Positions 26,880-34,800 of a stretch of DNA of 64,000 nt are shown piece by piece. Position 1 is the stretch's first letter, and each line of letters opens with the position of its first letter. The notes below the pieces were generated by a model. The model ran no database searches. It was given only the letters and a program-made list of their open reading frames with translations, and was not told the DNA's origin. The stretch spans positions 124,001 through 188,000 of the forward strand of contig NZ_JACRSZ010000003.1 of the NCBI RefSeq assembly GCF_014385005.1. Reading direction: 5' to 3'. The DNA is from Jingyaoa shaoxingensis (lineage in GTDB: Bacteria; Bacillota; Clostridia; Lachnospirales; Lachnospiraceae). A program made the position numbers and the translations under genes.

Positions 26880-27481
26880 TTACACTCCTCCTTCTTCAGC
26901 CAGAAAAACAGACTGCACATGGTCGCCATCAGCAGAAAATCCACAGCAAAATACAGATTGAAATGTGTATATCCTGTTGTAAAAACAGAAACAATATAAA
27001 GCAGAAGCTGCCACACAATCACAAGCACCATGGCAACCATCAGCATTCTCTTTTCCATCCGATAACCCAACAGAGCATAATAAAAGATACATGCCGTTAC
27101 CAAAGCAAACGTAACGGTAAATGGATAAGACGGACCCAAAATCTTCCAGCCGATAACCATAGCAGCTTCCACAATTGTCAGACCCAGAACCAAAACATCC
27201 AATTTTCCTCTATATCGACGTGTTTCCATCAGGCACAGTGCCAGAAGAAACAGATAGGATGCCATCCATGCCATTTCCGATACATAGAAAACCTGCGGCA
27301 CTTTTCCCATAATAACCAGATAAAGCAGATAGTACAGCGTTCCCATAGAAAAGCTGGCATAGGTACCTGCCAGAATCAGGAATCTCCGGTTTTGCATATG
27401 CAGTCCCTGTATCAGAGAAAACAACGCAAAAAGTAAAAATAATCCTATCTGTATGCCATTATCTATAATCTCAAAACTCAT
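26876..27481 (-). CDS. Polytopic membrane protein of the sigma/PrsW operon
   Basis: A 201-residue very hydrophobic protein with about seven predicted membrane segments (for example IGLFLLFALFSLIQGL, MAWMASYLFLLALCLM and LLLYIVSVFTTG), short charged loops and a C-terminal KKEECK. No catalytic motif or named family is recognised. It overlaps both neighbours by 4 bp (ATGA type), so it is made in step with the PrsW protein and the small membrane protein. It might sense a membrane signal or act as scaffold for the protease; that is inference from context. Confidence 0.75.
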   Translation of the reverse strand: MSFEIIDNGIQIGLFLLFALFSLIQGLHMQNRRFLILAGTYASFSMGTLYYLLYLVIMGKVPQVFYVSEMAWMASYLFLLALCLMETRRYRGKLDVLVLGLTIVEAAMVIGWKILGPSYPFTVTFALVTACIFYYALLGYRMEKRMLMVAMVLVIVWQLLLYIVSVFTTGYTHFNLYFAVDFLLMATMCSLFFWLKKEECK

Positions 27482-27816
27482 GACTTCTTCTCCGTATCTT
27501 TCCGCCTGTGTTCTTTAACACGAAATAGCAATGCGGTGGTGATGGATCCTAAAAAGAAAGAAAAAATTCCTACCACAATATATCCAAGCTGAGACTGACT
27601 GGCAATCAGGCTGGCTGCACCGGAATTATGCATCACAGAGCCATCCACAGCCTGGTCCATCAGTCCCGGCATAACAAGTCCCAACGAGACTACCAGTACC
27701 AGACAAGCTGCTACACATCCTGCTTCCAGCCAGCGCTGTTTCTTTCTTTGTTGTTCTTTTTGGATCTCTTCTGTTCTTTGGAAAATCAGATCCATACGTT
27801 CTTCACTGGTGCGCAT
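27478..27816 (-). CDS. Small two-helix membrane protein, candidate anti-sigma factor
   Basis: A 112-residue protein. A charged cytoplasmic N-terminus of about 30 residues (MRTSEERMDLIFQRTEEIQK then a KKQRW stretch) precedes two membrane helices (AGCVAACLVLVVSLGLVM and LGYIVVGIFSFFLGSITTAL) joined by a 25-residue Ser/Ala/Gly-rich outer loop, and a basic tail. It lacks the HxxxCxxC zinc motif of classical anti-sigma factors. Its gene overlaps the sigma gene by 14 bp and is followed by PrsW two genes later, the expected place for an anti-sigma factor. The role is inferred from position and topology only. Confidence 0.7.
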   Translation of the reverse strand: MRTSEERMDLIFQRTEEIQKEQQRKKQRWLEAGCVAACLVLVVSLGLVMPGLMDQAVDGSVMHNSGAASLIASQSQLGYIVVGIFSFFLGSITTALLFRVKEHRRKDTEKKS

Positions 27817-28357
27817 AGGTAAAGCCCTCCTTTTCCAGAATTTTTTTCATACTCTTTTTTGCACGGTGCGCCAGATTCGTAATCTGAGAAACACTTTTCC
27901 CCATTACCTGTCCCGCTTCTTCATACTTCATATTTTCAAAATAGAGAAGATACAGTACTTCCCTGTATTCATCCTTCATTTGCTCCAGTGCATGAATAAT
28001 CTGACGATTCTGCTCCTTTCGGAGAATATCTGCATCCGCACTCATAACACCGGACATCTCAAATTCTGTCTGATGGTGATCTAATAATGGAAAACGCTTC
28101 TTCTTGCAGTGCCGAAACGAAAGATTCCTCGCCGTCTTATACAGATATGCCTTAAAACACCATCCCACACTGATGGGTCGTTTCTTGGCAAACATCTGCG
28201 CAAAGGCTTCAATCATCAGATCCTCTGATTCATGATAATCCGATATATACCCACTGATATAACGGATCAGCGGATCTCCATAGCGTTCCACCAGCTCTTC
28301 TGCCGCCTTCTTATCTCCCATATAATATCGTTCATATAACCGTTCATCTGTCAACAT
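27803..28357 (-). CDS. ECF-type RNA polymerase sigma factor
   Basis: A sigma-70 family protein with region 2 (VERYGDPLIRYISGYISDYH then ESEDLMIEAFAQMF) and region 4 helix-turn-helix (EYREVLYLLYFENMKYEEAG then QVMGKSVSQITNLAHRAKK). Regions 1 and 3 are missing, as in ECF sigma factors. The frame is open to a GTG 16 codons upstream, but ATG at 28357 is preferred because it starts at the usual distance before region 2; its ribosome site is weak (GGGAAC), so the start is uncertain. It heads an overlapping operon with a small membrane protein, a polytopic membrane protein and PrsW. Likely targets are its own operon and possibly the giant gene. Confidence 0.88.
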   Translation of the reverse strand: MLTDERLYERYYMGDKKAAEELVERYGDPLIRYISGYISDYHESEDLMIEAFAQMFAKKRPISVGWCFKAYLYKTARNLSFRHCKKKRFPLLDHHQTEFEMSGVMSADADILRKEQNRQIIHALEQMKDEYREVLYLLYFENMKYEEAGQVMGKSVSQITNLAHRAKKSMKKILEKEGFTYAHQ

Positions 28358-28440
28358 TTTTTGTTCCCGTTTCTTTCCTTTACCGTAACTGTTCCATTCT
28401 TTCACAACACATAATTGTCAGATCTGAACAGTTACCTTTT

Positions 28441-28474
28441 AAAGCAGTATAACATTTTGTTTCTTTCATTTCCA
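28441..28474 (-). promoter_or_regulatory. Candidate promoter region of the sigma/PrsW operon
   Basis: On the minus strand TATACT (28446-28451) lies 17 bp after a poor -35 (TGGAAA, 28469-28474). The same stretch contains TGAAAG then CTTT 18 bp later, also seen before the giant gene. It may carry a sigma-A and a self-regulated start. Confidence 0.35.
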
Positions 28475-28517
28475 TATAAAATGCCATTCATCTTATCCGA
28501 AAAGGAATTCATAACGT

Positions 28518-28550
28518 AGAAAAGGGTCAAGTCTTTCGACTTAACCCTTG
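28518..28550 (-). terminator. Intrinsic terminator after rpmF
   Basis: On the minus strand AAGGGTTAAGTC pairs with GACTTGACCCTT (one wobble) around a GAAA tetraloop, followed by TTTTCT. Confidence 0.85.
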
Positions 28551-28568
28551 ATTCTATCTCATTTCTAA

Positions 28569-28748
28569 TTAGTCCTGAGCGATGATCTCTTTTTTATTGT
28601 AAGTACCGCAGTTCTTGCATACTCTGTGAGACATCATCAGTTCGCCGCACTTGCTGCATTTTACAAGGTTTGGAGCTACCATCTTCCAGTTAGCTCTTCT
28701 CTTGTCTCTTCTACCTTTAGAAGATTTATTCTTTGGACAGATTGACAT
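28569..28748 (-). CDS. rpmF: 50S ribosomal protein L32 (zinc-ribbon form)
   Basis: A 59-residue ribosomal protein of the large subunit. The N-terminus MSICPKNKSSKGRRDKRRAN and the two CxxC pairs (CSKC and CKNC) show the zinc-binding C+ form. It starts at an ATG three bases after the yceD stop and is closed by a tetraloop terminator. The yceD-rpmF pairing is conserved widely in bacteria. Confidence 0.95.
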   Translation of the reverse strand: MSICPKNKSSKGRRDKRRANWKMVAPNLVKCSKCGELMMSHRVCKNCGTYNKKEIIAQD

Positions 28749-28751
28749 GGT

Positions 28752-29279
28752 TTACACCTCCTTAAATTTGCTAAAGATTTCCTGGATCTGTGCCATCCTG
28801 GGATCCAAATCTGTAGGCTCACAGTCGCAAGTCTTCAGATTCAAATTGGTCCCACAGGTATTACAGAGTCCCTTACAGTCTTCCTTGCATAATACCTTTG
28901 ATGGCCAACTCACCAGTATCTCTGAACAGACAAGCTTATCCACATCCAGATTGTATCCTTCTATAAAATACTGCTCATCCAATGCCTGAATCCGTTCTTC
29001 CTCATCCAGTTTCATATCGACTTCTTTCTCGAAATCAAGTGGAATCGGTGTGTCAACTTCTTCCAGACACCGGTCACAGGGAATCGCCAGAACAACTTCT
29101 GCACTTCCCTTAATCTGTAAATTCCGTTCTCCTTTGTTCATAATCTCCAGAGACACCGGACTTTTACGAATGATAGGATAATCACCAAACGTTCCATGGA
29201 ACTGATCCATCTCCAGTTCAGCATTTATCTGCATCTTTTTCCCGTCGATTTTCAAAATATCATGTAAATCAACCTGCAT
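28752..29279 (-). CDS. yceD: YceD family protein (DUF177)
   Basis: A 175-residue protein of the DUF177 family, linked to ribosome assembly (23S rRNA accumulation in plants and E. coli studies). Conserved CDRCLEEV and, near the C-terminus, a Cys cluster (CKEDCKGLCNTCGTNLN) are typical; the latter may bind metal. It is transcribed from a consensus sigma-A promoter and directly precedes rpmF, as in most bacteria. GGAGGG lies before the ATG. Confidence 0.92.
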   Translation of the reverse strand: MQVDLHDILKIDGKKMQINAELEMDQFHGTFGDYPIIRKSPVSLEIMNKGERNLQIKGSAEVVLAIPCDRCLEEVDTPIPLDFEKEVDMKLDEEERIQALDEQYFIEGYNLDVDKLVCSEILVSWPSKVLCKEDCKGLCNTCGTNLNLKTCDCEPTDLDPRMAQIQEIFSKFKEV

Positions 29280-29309
29280 AATGCCCTCCTATCCTATCCA
29301 CACCTGTTT

Positions 29310-29338
29310 ATTATAACGATCCATGTAATATTTGTCAA
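29310..29338 (-). promoter_or_regulatory. Perfect consensus sigma-A promoter for yceD-rpmF
   Basis: TTGACA at 29333-29338 and TATAAT at 29310-29315 on the minus strand with a 17-bp spacer, 30 bp before the yceD start. Confidence 0.9.
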
Positions 29339-29356
29339 TCATTAAATTGCATTTTT

Positions 29357-29392
29357 TAAAAAACGGATATGATACCTTAGCATCATATCCGC
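29357..29392 (-). terminator. Intrinsic terminator after ackA
   Basis: On the minus strand CGGATATGAT pairs with ATCATATCCG (10 bp) around an 8-nt loop, followed by six T. Confidence 0.9.
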
Positions 29393-29419
29393 TTTCCTTT
29401 ATTCTGTCAATGATACCGA

Positions 29420-30607
29420 TTATACCAGAGCTACTGTCTCACGGCAGATTGCAAGTTCTTCGTTTGTAGGAATGACTGCAACTTTCACTTTAGAATCTGC
29501 TGTAGAGATTACACAGTCATCTCCACGTTTTCCGTTTGCTTCTGCATCTACGGAAATTCCCAGATATCCTAAGTAAGCCAGAACTTTTTCACGTACCAGA
29601 GGAGCGTTCTCTCCGATACCTGCTGTAAATGCGATAGCATCTACACCGTTCATAGCTGCTACATAAGATCCGATGTATTTTGCTACTCTGTAGCAGAATA
29701 CTTCCAGAGCTGCTGCACAGAGCTTGTTGCCCTCGTTCATGCCGCTTTCCAGATCACGGAAGTCGCTGGATACTTTGGAGATACCCTGTACACCAGACTT
29801 CTTGTTCAGTACGTTCATAACGCCTGCAATGTCCAGATTTTCTTTCTTGGCAATGAATTCCATGATAGCTGGGTCGATATCACCGGAACGTGTTCCCATT
29901 ACCAGACCTTCCAGTGGAGTCAGACCCATGGAAGTATCTACACATTTACCGTTCAGTACTGCACTGATGGATGCGCCGTTACCAAGGTGAGCAACAATGA
30001 TCTTGGAGTTGTTCAAATCCAGTCCCAGGAACTCAGCAGCATGTTTGGATACGAAGCTGTGGGATGTTCCGTGGAAGCCGTAACGACGTACAGCATATTT
30101 CTCATAATATTCATATGGAAGTCCATACAGGTATGCTTTTTCTGGCATTGTCTGATGGAAAGCAGTATCAAATACAGCTACCATAGGTACTCCCGGCATC
30201 AGGTCACGGCACGCATTGATACCGATCAGGTTAGCAGGGTTGTGAAGAGGTGCAAGGTCATTACATTCTTCGATGGCTTTTAATACTTCGTCATTGATGA
30301 CTACAGAACTTGCGAACTTCTCTCCGCCATGTACGACTCTGTGACCTACTGCATTTACTTCAGCAAGGCTCTTTACAGCACCTGTCTTTTCATTTGTCAG
30401 GGCATTCAGTACCAGCTGGATTGCTTCTTTATGTGTAGGCATTGCAGCTTCTGTTACTTCTTTTTCTCCGCCGGCTTTCTGATATGTCAGTCTTCCGTCG
30501 ATACCGATTCTTTCGCAAAGTCCTTTTGCAAGTACTGCCTCTGTATCTGAGTTGATCAGCTGATATTTCAGAGAAGAACTTCCGCAGTTAATTACTAATA
30601 CGTTCAT
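29420..30607 (-). CDS. ackA: Acetate kinase
   Basis: Makes ATP from acetyl-phosphate while releasing acetate, a main energy step in fermenting Clostridia. The family signatures [17 protein letters not shown] at the start, [27 protein letters not shown] and [10 protein letters not shown] (catalytic Arg and Asp region), and TAGIGENAP near the end are intact. The length of 395 is normal. It lies 93 bp after pta; the gap holds a hairpin without a T-run. The strong terminator after it closes the pta-ackA unit. Confidence 0.97.
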   Translation of the reverse strand: MNVLVINCGSSSLKYQLINSDTEAVLAKGLCERIGIDGRLTYQKAGGEKEVTEAAMPTHKEAIQLVLNALTNEKTGAVKSLAEVNAVGHRVVHGGEKFASSVVINDEVLKAIEECNDLAPLHNPANLIGINACRDLMPGVPMVAVFDTAFHQTMPEKAYLYGLPYEYYEKYAVRRYGFHGTSHSFVSKHAAEFLGLDLNNSKIIVAHLGNGASISAVLNGKCVDTSMGLTPLEGLVMGTRSGDIDPAIMEFIAKKENLDIAGVMNVLNKKSGVQGISKVSSDFRDLESGMNEGNKLCAAALEVFCYRVAKYIGSYVAAMNGVDAIAFTAGIGENAPLVREKVLAYLGYLGISVDAEANGKRGDDCVISTADSKVKVAVIPTNEELAICRETVALV

Positions 30608-30638
30608 TGAAATCTATCCTCCATACACTTTCTTTTAT

Positions 30639-30690
30639 TCGGAGCCGCTTACGCCAGATCGCGGTCTATGTAAATCTTTACGGCTCCGAT
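30639..30690 (-). other. Hairpin between pta and ackA
   Basis: TCGGAGCCG and CGGCTCCGA form a 9-bp stem around a loop of about 33 nt, with no T-run on the minus strand. It may stabilise or mark a processing point between the two cistrons. Confidence 0.45.
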
Positions 30691-30700
30691 ATCATTCTTT

Positions 30701-31699
30701 TTAGTCTTCAGCCTGGCACTGAACTGCTGTAATAGCTACAACACCAACGATATCTTCTGCTGAGCATCCGCGGGACAGGTCATTTACAGGTTTTGCAATA
30801 CCCTGTGTGATAGGTCCGTATGCTTCTGCTTTTGCAAGTCTCTGAGCCAGCTTGTATCCAATGTTACCTGCATCCAGGTTAGGGAAAATCAGAACGTTTG
30901 CTTTACCTGCTACATCGCTGCCTGGAGCTTTGGATGATCCAACGCTTGGTACGATAGCAGCATCCAGCTGTAATTCTCCGTCCAGTTTCAGGTTTGGATT
31001 TTCTTCTTTAGCGATCTTGGTAGCTTCTACTACTTTGTCAACCAGTGCATGTTTTGCACTTCCCTTTGTAGAGTGGGAAAGCATAGCAACGATTGGTTCT
31101 TCCTGTACCAGTAACTGGAAGGATTCTGCTGAAGATGCTGCGATAGCTGCCAGTTCTTCCGGATTCGGATCCTGAACCAGTCCGCTGTCACCAAATACGA
31201 ATGCACCGTTAGCGCCGTATTCGCAGTTTGGTACTACTATCAGGAAGAATGCAGATACCAGCTTTGTACCTGGTTTTGTCTTCAGGATCTGCAGACAAGG
31301 TCTTAATGTATCGGCTGTAGAGTGGCATGCTCCGGATACCATACCGTCTGCATCACCCATCTTAACCATCATAACACCATAGTACAGATACTGATTCAGA
31401 AGAATCTCTTTAGCCTGTTCCGGTGTCATGCCTTTTTTGCTTCTTAATTCAACCAGTTTGTCGATATATCCCTGTGTCTTATCGGATGTAGCAGGGTCAA
31501 CGATAACTGCTCCTGTGATATCCAGTCCTTCGCTGCCTTTCTTTACTGCTTCTTCACTGCCGACCAGAACTACGTTCGCAATACCTTCTTTTAAGATCTG
31601 TGCGGTAGCTTCGTAAGTTCTACGGTCTTCTGTCTCCGGAAGTACGATTGTCTTCTTATTATTTCTTGCTCTTTCTTTGATAACGTCAATAAATCCCAT
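30701..31699 (-). CDS. pta: Phosphate acetyltransferase
   Basis: Converts acetyl-CoA and phosphate to acetyl-phosphate, which AckA then uses to make ATP. The short 332-residue form lacks the N-terminal regulatory domain of E. coli Pta. Signatures VLPETEDRRTYEAT, DGMVSGACHSTADTLRP and ELQLDAAIVP are present. The frame is open 13 codons further upstream, but the ATG at 31699 follows AAAGGAG by 10 nt and matches the family N-terminus (MGFIDVIKERARNN). A strong promoter lies 110 bp upstream and leaves a 5' leader with a small CTGTCA/TGACAG hairpin. Confidence 0.96.
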   Translation of the reverse strand: MGFIDVIKERARNNKKTIVLPETEDRRTYEATAQILKEGIANVVLVGSEEAVKKGSEGLDITGAVIVDPATSDKTQGYIDKLVELRSKKGMTPEQAKEILLNQYLYYGVMMVKMGDADGMVSGACHSTADTLRPCLQILKTKPGTKLVSAFFLIVVPNCEYGANGAFVFGDSGLVQDPNPEELAAIAASSAESFQLLVQEEPIVAMLSHSTKGSAKHALVDKVVEATKIAKEENPNLKLDGELQLDAAIVPSVGSSKAPGSDVAGKANVLIFPNLDAGNIGYKLAQRLAKAEAYGPITQGIAKPVNDLSRGCSAEDIVGVVAITAVQCQAED

Positions 31700-31810
31700 G
31701 ATTCTTTGACTCCTTTCGTATGATATGTTCCTGATCACTCAGGTAGTACATTTTGTACCATATACTGTCAGTTTTGACAGCAGACTGCATCACAGTCTCT
31801 CATAAATCTC

Positions 31811-31839
31811 ATTATATTATCCAAAAATTGTTTTTTCAA
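31811..31839 (-). promoter_or_regulatory. Sigma-A promoter for pta-ackA
   Basis: TTGAAA at 31834-31839 and TATAAT at 31811-31816 on the minus strand, 17-bp spacer. Confidence 0.82.
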
Positions 31840-31890
31840 CCAGGAATGCAATTTTTCGTGAATTTTTTTCCAAACACAAAAAGCGCCCAA

Positions 31891-31923
31891 GAAGAAAAGG
31901 CACCACCCTTTCGGATGATGCCC
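31891..31923 (-). terminator. Intrinsic terminator after fba
   Basis: On the minus strand GGCATCATCC pairs with GGGTGGTGCC (two wobbles) around GAAA, followed by TTTTCTTCTT. Confidence 0.85.
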
Positions 31924-31939
31924 GTATTTCTTATAAAAA

Positions 31940-32908
31940 TCAGATCTTGTCGTTACTTCCGAGAACATGAACGATCTTATGAGCAACCATATCTTTTACA
32001 GCCTGACGAGCTGGTTTCAGATACTGACGTGGGTCAAAGTGATCTGGATGTTCTGCGAAGTATTTACGGATATTACCAGTCATGGCAAGACGGATATCGG
32101 AGTCGATGTTGATCTTGCATACAGCCATCTCAGCAGCTTTTCTCAGCTGTTCTTCTGGGATACCTACTGCATCCGGCATATTTCCGCCATACTGGTTTAC
32201 CATCTTAACGAATTCCTGTGGTACGGAAGATGATCCGTGAAGTACGATAGGGAATCCCGGCAGTCTCTTAGCGCACTCTTCCAGAACGTCAAAACGCAGT
32301 GGAGGTGGAACAAGGATTCCGTCTTCGTTACGTGTACACTGATCTGCTGTGAACTTGTAAGCGCCGTGGCTTGTTCCGATTGCGATTGCAAGGGAGTCAC
32401 AACCTGTCTTGTCTACGAATTCTTCTACTTCTTCTGGACGTGTATAGCTTTCATGACCAGCTTCTACTACTACTTCGTCTTCGATGCCAGCCAGAGTACC
32501 AAGTTCAGCTTCTACTACAACGCCATGAGCGTGTGCGTATTCAACAACCTTCTTGGTCAGTTCGATATTTTCTTCAAAAGGTTTGGAAGAAGCATCGATC
32601 ATAACAGATGTAAATCCTCCGTCGATACAGCTCTTGCAAAGCTCGAAGCTGTCACCGTGATCCAGGTGCAGTGCGATTGGAATCTCCGGATTTTCAATTA
32701 CTGCTGCTTCTACTAATTTTACAAGGTATGTATGGTTCGCATAAGCACGAGCTCCTTTGGAAACCTGAAGAATAACCGGACTCTTCAGTTCTCCTGCTGC
32801 TTCTGTGATACCCTGTACGATTTCCATGTTGTTAACATTGAATGCTCCGATTGCATAACCACCATTGTATGCTTTTTTGAACATCTCAGTCGTAGTAACT
32901 AATGGCAT
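31940..32908 (-). CDS. fba: Class II fructose-bisphosphate aldolase
   Basis: Zinc-dependent glycolytic and gluconeogenic enzyme that splits fructose 1,6-bisphosphate. Visible class II features are the catalytic and metal motif ALHLDHGDSFE near residue 80, YAHAHGVVVEAELGTLAG with the metal-binding Glu, and LHGSSSVPQEFV with the phosphate site. Its 322-residue length fits the larger class IIB subgroup. A single-gene unit with its own promoter and terminator; the promoter is divergent from that of tmcAL. Confidence 0.96.
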   Translation of the reverse strand: MPLVTTTEMFKKAYNGGYAIGAFNVNNMEIVQGITEAAGELKSPVILQVSKGARAYANHTYLVKLVEAAVIENPEIPIALHLDHGDSFELCKSCIDGGFTSVMIDASSKPFEENIELTKKVVEYAHAHGVVVEAELGTLAGIEDEVVVEAGHESYTRPEEVEEFVDKTGCDSLAIAIGTSHGAYKFTADQCTRNEDGILVPPPLRFDVLEECAKRLPGFPIVLHGSSSVPQEFVKMVNQYGGNMPDAVGIPEEQLRKAAEMAVCKINIDSDIRLAMTGNIRKYFAEHPDHFDPRQYLKPARQAVKDMVAHKIVHVLGSNDKI

Positions 32909-32979
32909 AATCTTTATCTCCTTTTTATGTATTTGACTGTATCCTCAATGTATTTGTTTTGAAACAGTCCTTATCGTCT

Positions 32980-33007
32980 ATTATAAGATTTTTTTCAAAA
33001 TTATCAA
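32980..33007 (-). promoter_or_regulatory. Sigma-A promoter for fba
   Basis: TTGATA at 33002-33007 and TATAAT at 32980-32985 on the minus strand, 16-bp spacer, in very AT-rich DNA with A-tracts. Confidence 0.75.
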
Positions 33008-33076
33008 TAAGATTCTTACTTTTTTTCAAAAAAACTTTTGTGTATTTTTTTGCATTCAGCAAAACACCCTGCCGCC

Positions 33077-33105
33077 TTGCATCTTTCCAGAAATAATGCT
33101 ACACT
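33077..33105 (+). promoter_or_regulatory. Candidate promoter for structured element A and tmcAL
   Basis: TTGCAT at 33077-33082 and TACACT at 33100-33105 with a 17-bp spacer. Predicted transcription would begin about 33112, ten bases before the first helix of element A, so the RNA would form the 5' leader of tmcAL. Confidence 0.5.
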
Positions 33106-33121
33106 TTCAAAGAATTTGAAT

Positions 33122-33298
33122 ATATCAGATGTGAGATGACTCCCACCTTTTTAGGTGGCGAAGAGCAAATTAGTATCAGTGGTGGGAGTCAATCCCCCAT
33201 CTGATATAGCCTCCGGCAGGATTGCAGAGATGCGCAAAAGAAATATGTCATGCTTTGCATGACGCGCATCTCGCAGCAAGAATGCCGAGGCATTCTTG
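33122..33298 (+). ncRNA. Structured RNA element, copy A (upstream of tmcAL)
   Basis: About 177 nt, almost entirely base-paired. P1: 33122-33131 with 33198-33207 (10 bp). P2: GACTCCCACC 33138-33147 with GGTGGGAGTC 33181-33190; an alternative small hairpin pairs CCACC with GGTGG at 33154-33158. P3: 33227-33235 with 33264-33272, and inner GTCATGC/GCATGAC 33247-33253 with 33257-33263. P4: CAAGAA/TTCTTG 33277-33282 with 33293-33298. A pseudoknot can join CGGCA 33214-33218 to TGCCG 33283-33287 in the P4 loop. Copy B keeps the architecture with different paired bases. The strand is inferred from the promoter and tmcAL orientation. It could be a regulatory leader, or a non-autonomous mobile RNA element such as the HEARO/OMEGA kind; neither is proven. 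Confidence 0.65.
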
Positions 33299-33312
33299 AA
33301 TATGGAGGTTAT

Positions 33313-34581
33313 ATGAAAACAGCAGGGATTATTGCGGAATACAATCCATTTCACAACGGACATGCTTATCAGATTGAAGAGGTACGTCGACAGACTGGCG
33401 CTGATTATGTAATTATCGTCATGAGCGGAGATTTCGTCCAGCGGGGAGAACCTTCCATTGTGGACAAATATCTGCGTACCCGCATGGCGCTGGAGGGCGG
33501 CGCAGATATTGTTCTGGAGCTTCCTGTTCTGTTTGCCTGCGCAGGAGCTGAATATTTCGCCAGAGGCGGTGTCTCCATTTTAAACAGCTTGGGATGCGTA
33601 GATACTCTGTGTTTTGGTACAGAACAGAAGGATCTTTCTGATTTTGAACCTGCAGCCGATCTTCTGACAGAAGAGCCGCCTGCTTACCGACAGTGTCTTG
33701 CTTCTTATCTGAGGGAAGGAATGGGCTATCCCACTGCCAGATCTGCGGCACTTTCTGACTGTCTGGATACCGATATTTCTTTTCTGCGCAAACCGAATAA
33801 TATCCTTGCTCTGGAATATCTCTGTGCACTGAAACGTCTGGGCAGTTCCATTACTCCCTTATCCATACAACGTGTAGGTTCTGGATATCACGACCACTGC
33901 CTGACAGGGCAGTTCGCCTCTGCCACCGCCATCCGTAATTCTTTATTTGAAAGAAACACAGGATTTCAGGAATCTCTGGTATCTGATACCCTGCATGGAT
34001 ATATGCCCGAATCGGCTATTGTACTTTTAAAAAAGCATTTTGATGCCTACGGTCCGCTTTGTATACAAAACTTTTCTTCTATATTGCAGTACCGTCTCCT
34101 TACCATACAGTCGCCAGAAGAACTTTCTTCCTACTTTGATATCGACAGTTTTCTGGCAAACCGGATATTCCAGAACCGTTTTGCTTTTTCCTCTTTTTCT
34201 GACTTTACAGAACTGCTTACATCGAAAAACATGACTCGCGGACATATCCAGCGGGCACTTTTTCATATTCTTCTAAATCTCTCAGAGCCCGAAGGAACCG
34301 CCATGTTTTTTCCTCAGTACACGCGTATCCTTGGTATGAAGCGGGAATCTTCCGGTATTCTGAAATGTATGAAAAACAGTTCATCAATCCCGTTTCTGAC
34401 AAAAATGGCAGATGCTTTTAAAGTGATCGACGCTTCCACACTGTCAGAAGGCCAGAAAAAAGCCGCCTGCTGTCAGCTTCAGCAGACAACCTTTTCTTCT
34501 CATGTTTATGAATCAGTTCTATCCCAAAAATACAATACGATTTTCCGCCATGAAAATACCCGCCAGATTGTGATCCTGTAA
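33313..34581 (+). CDS. tmcAL: tRNA(Met) cytidine acetate ligase TmcAL
   Basis: Forms N4-acetylcytidine at the wobble position of elongator tRNA-Met from acetate and ATP. The nucleotidyltransferase-like N-terminus has the HxGH-type motif in IIAEYNPFHNGHAYQIEE, then VIIVMSGDFVQRGEP and DKYLRTRMALEGGADIVLELP, all diagnostic. Length 422 is normal. The frame is open upstream through element A, but the ATG at 33313 has GGAGG at 33303-33307. It is one of few plus-strand genes here and is flanked on both sides, in the same orientation, by copies of a structured RNA element. Confidence 0.93.
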   Translation: MKTAGIIAEYNPFHNGHAYQIEEVRRQTGADYVIIVMSGDFVQRGEPSIVDKYLRTRMALEGGADIVLELPVLFACAGAEYFARGGVSILNSLGCVDTLCFGTEQKDLSDFEPAADLLTEEPPAYRQCLASYLREGMGYPTARSAALSDCLDTDISFLRKPNNILALEYLCALKRLGSSITPLSIQRVGSGYHDHCLTGQFASATAIRNSLFERNTGFQESLVSDTLHGYMPESAIVLLKKHFDAYGPLCIQNFSSILQYRLLTIQSPEELSSYFDIDSFLANRIFQNRFAFSSFSDFTELLTSKNMTRGHIQRALFHILLNLSEPEGTAMFFPQYTRILGMKRESSGILKCMKNSSSIPFLTKMADAFKVIDASTLSEGQKKAACCQLQQTTFSSHVYESVLSQKYNTIFRHENTRQIVIL

Positions 34582-34603
34582 TCACATCTGACGGGTTCTT
34601 TTT
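34559..34603 (+). terminator. Intrinsic terminator overlapping the end of tmcAL
   Basis: A long stem (CCCG and CAGAT...GTGAT pairing with ATCACA and TCTGACGGG, one mismatch and one bulge) spans the tmcAL stop and is followed by TTCTTTTT. It ends right where element B begins. Confidence 0.8.
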
Positions 34604-34781
34604 ATCTCAGTCGAGAAGACTCCCACCTCTTTCAGGTGGTGAGTAATAACAATTTGTCTCAGTGGGAGTCCAATCTCCGACTGAGATAAACGCTCCGCGA
34701 GGATGCGCAGTGATTCTGTAAAGAATGTGTCAGCTTACGCTGACCAGAATCACGCGCCAAGTCTCGCGGATGCTCGACTTG
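34602..34781 (+). ncRNA. Structured RNA element, copy B (downstream of tmcAL)
   Basis: Second copy, about 180 nt. P1: 34602-34613 with 34678-34689 (12 bp, perfect). P2: GACTCCCAC 34618-34626 with GTGGGAGTC 34662-34670, with an ACCT/AGGT mini-hairpin inside. P3: GTGATTCTG 34710-34718 with CAGAATCAC 34745-34753, inner GTCAGC/GCTGAC 34729-34734 with 34739-34744. P4: CAAGTC 34758-34763 with GACTTG 34776-34781. Pseudoknot: CCGCGA 34695-34700 with TCGCGG 34764-34769. P1, P3, P4 and the pseudoknot differ in bases from copy A yet stay paired. P2 and its loop are the most conserved sequence. It lies after the tmcAL terminator and before the PFL gene's 3' end; no own promoter was found. Confidence 0.65.
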
Positions 34782-34800
34782 AATTTATCGTAATAAGTAC

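Noticed and set aside
30639..30690. Terminator between pta and ackA
   Set aside because: The stem is strong but no T-run follows on the transcribed strand, so it is listed only as an intergenic hairpin.
33122..34781. tmcAL with flanking repeats as a composite transposon
   Set aside because: The repeats are direct, diverged and code for no transposase, and tmcAL is a core gene; no target duplication was seen.
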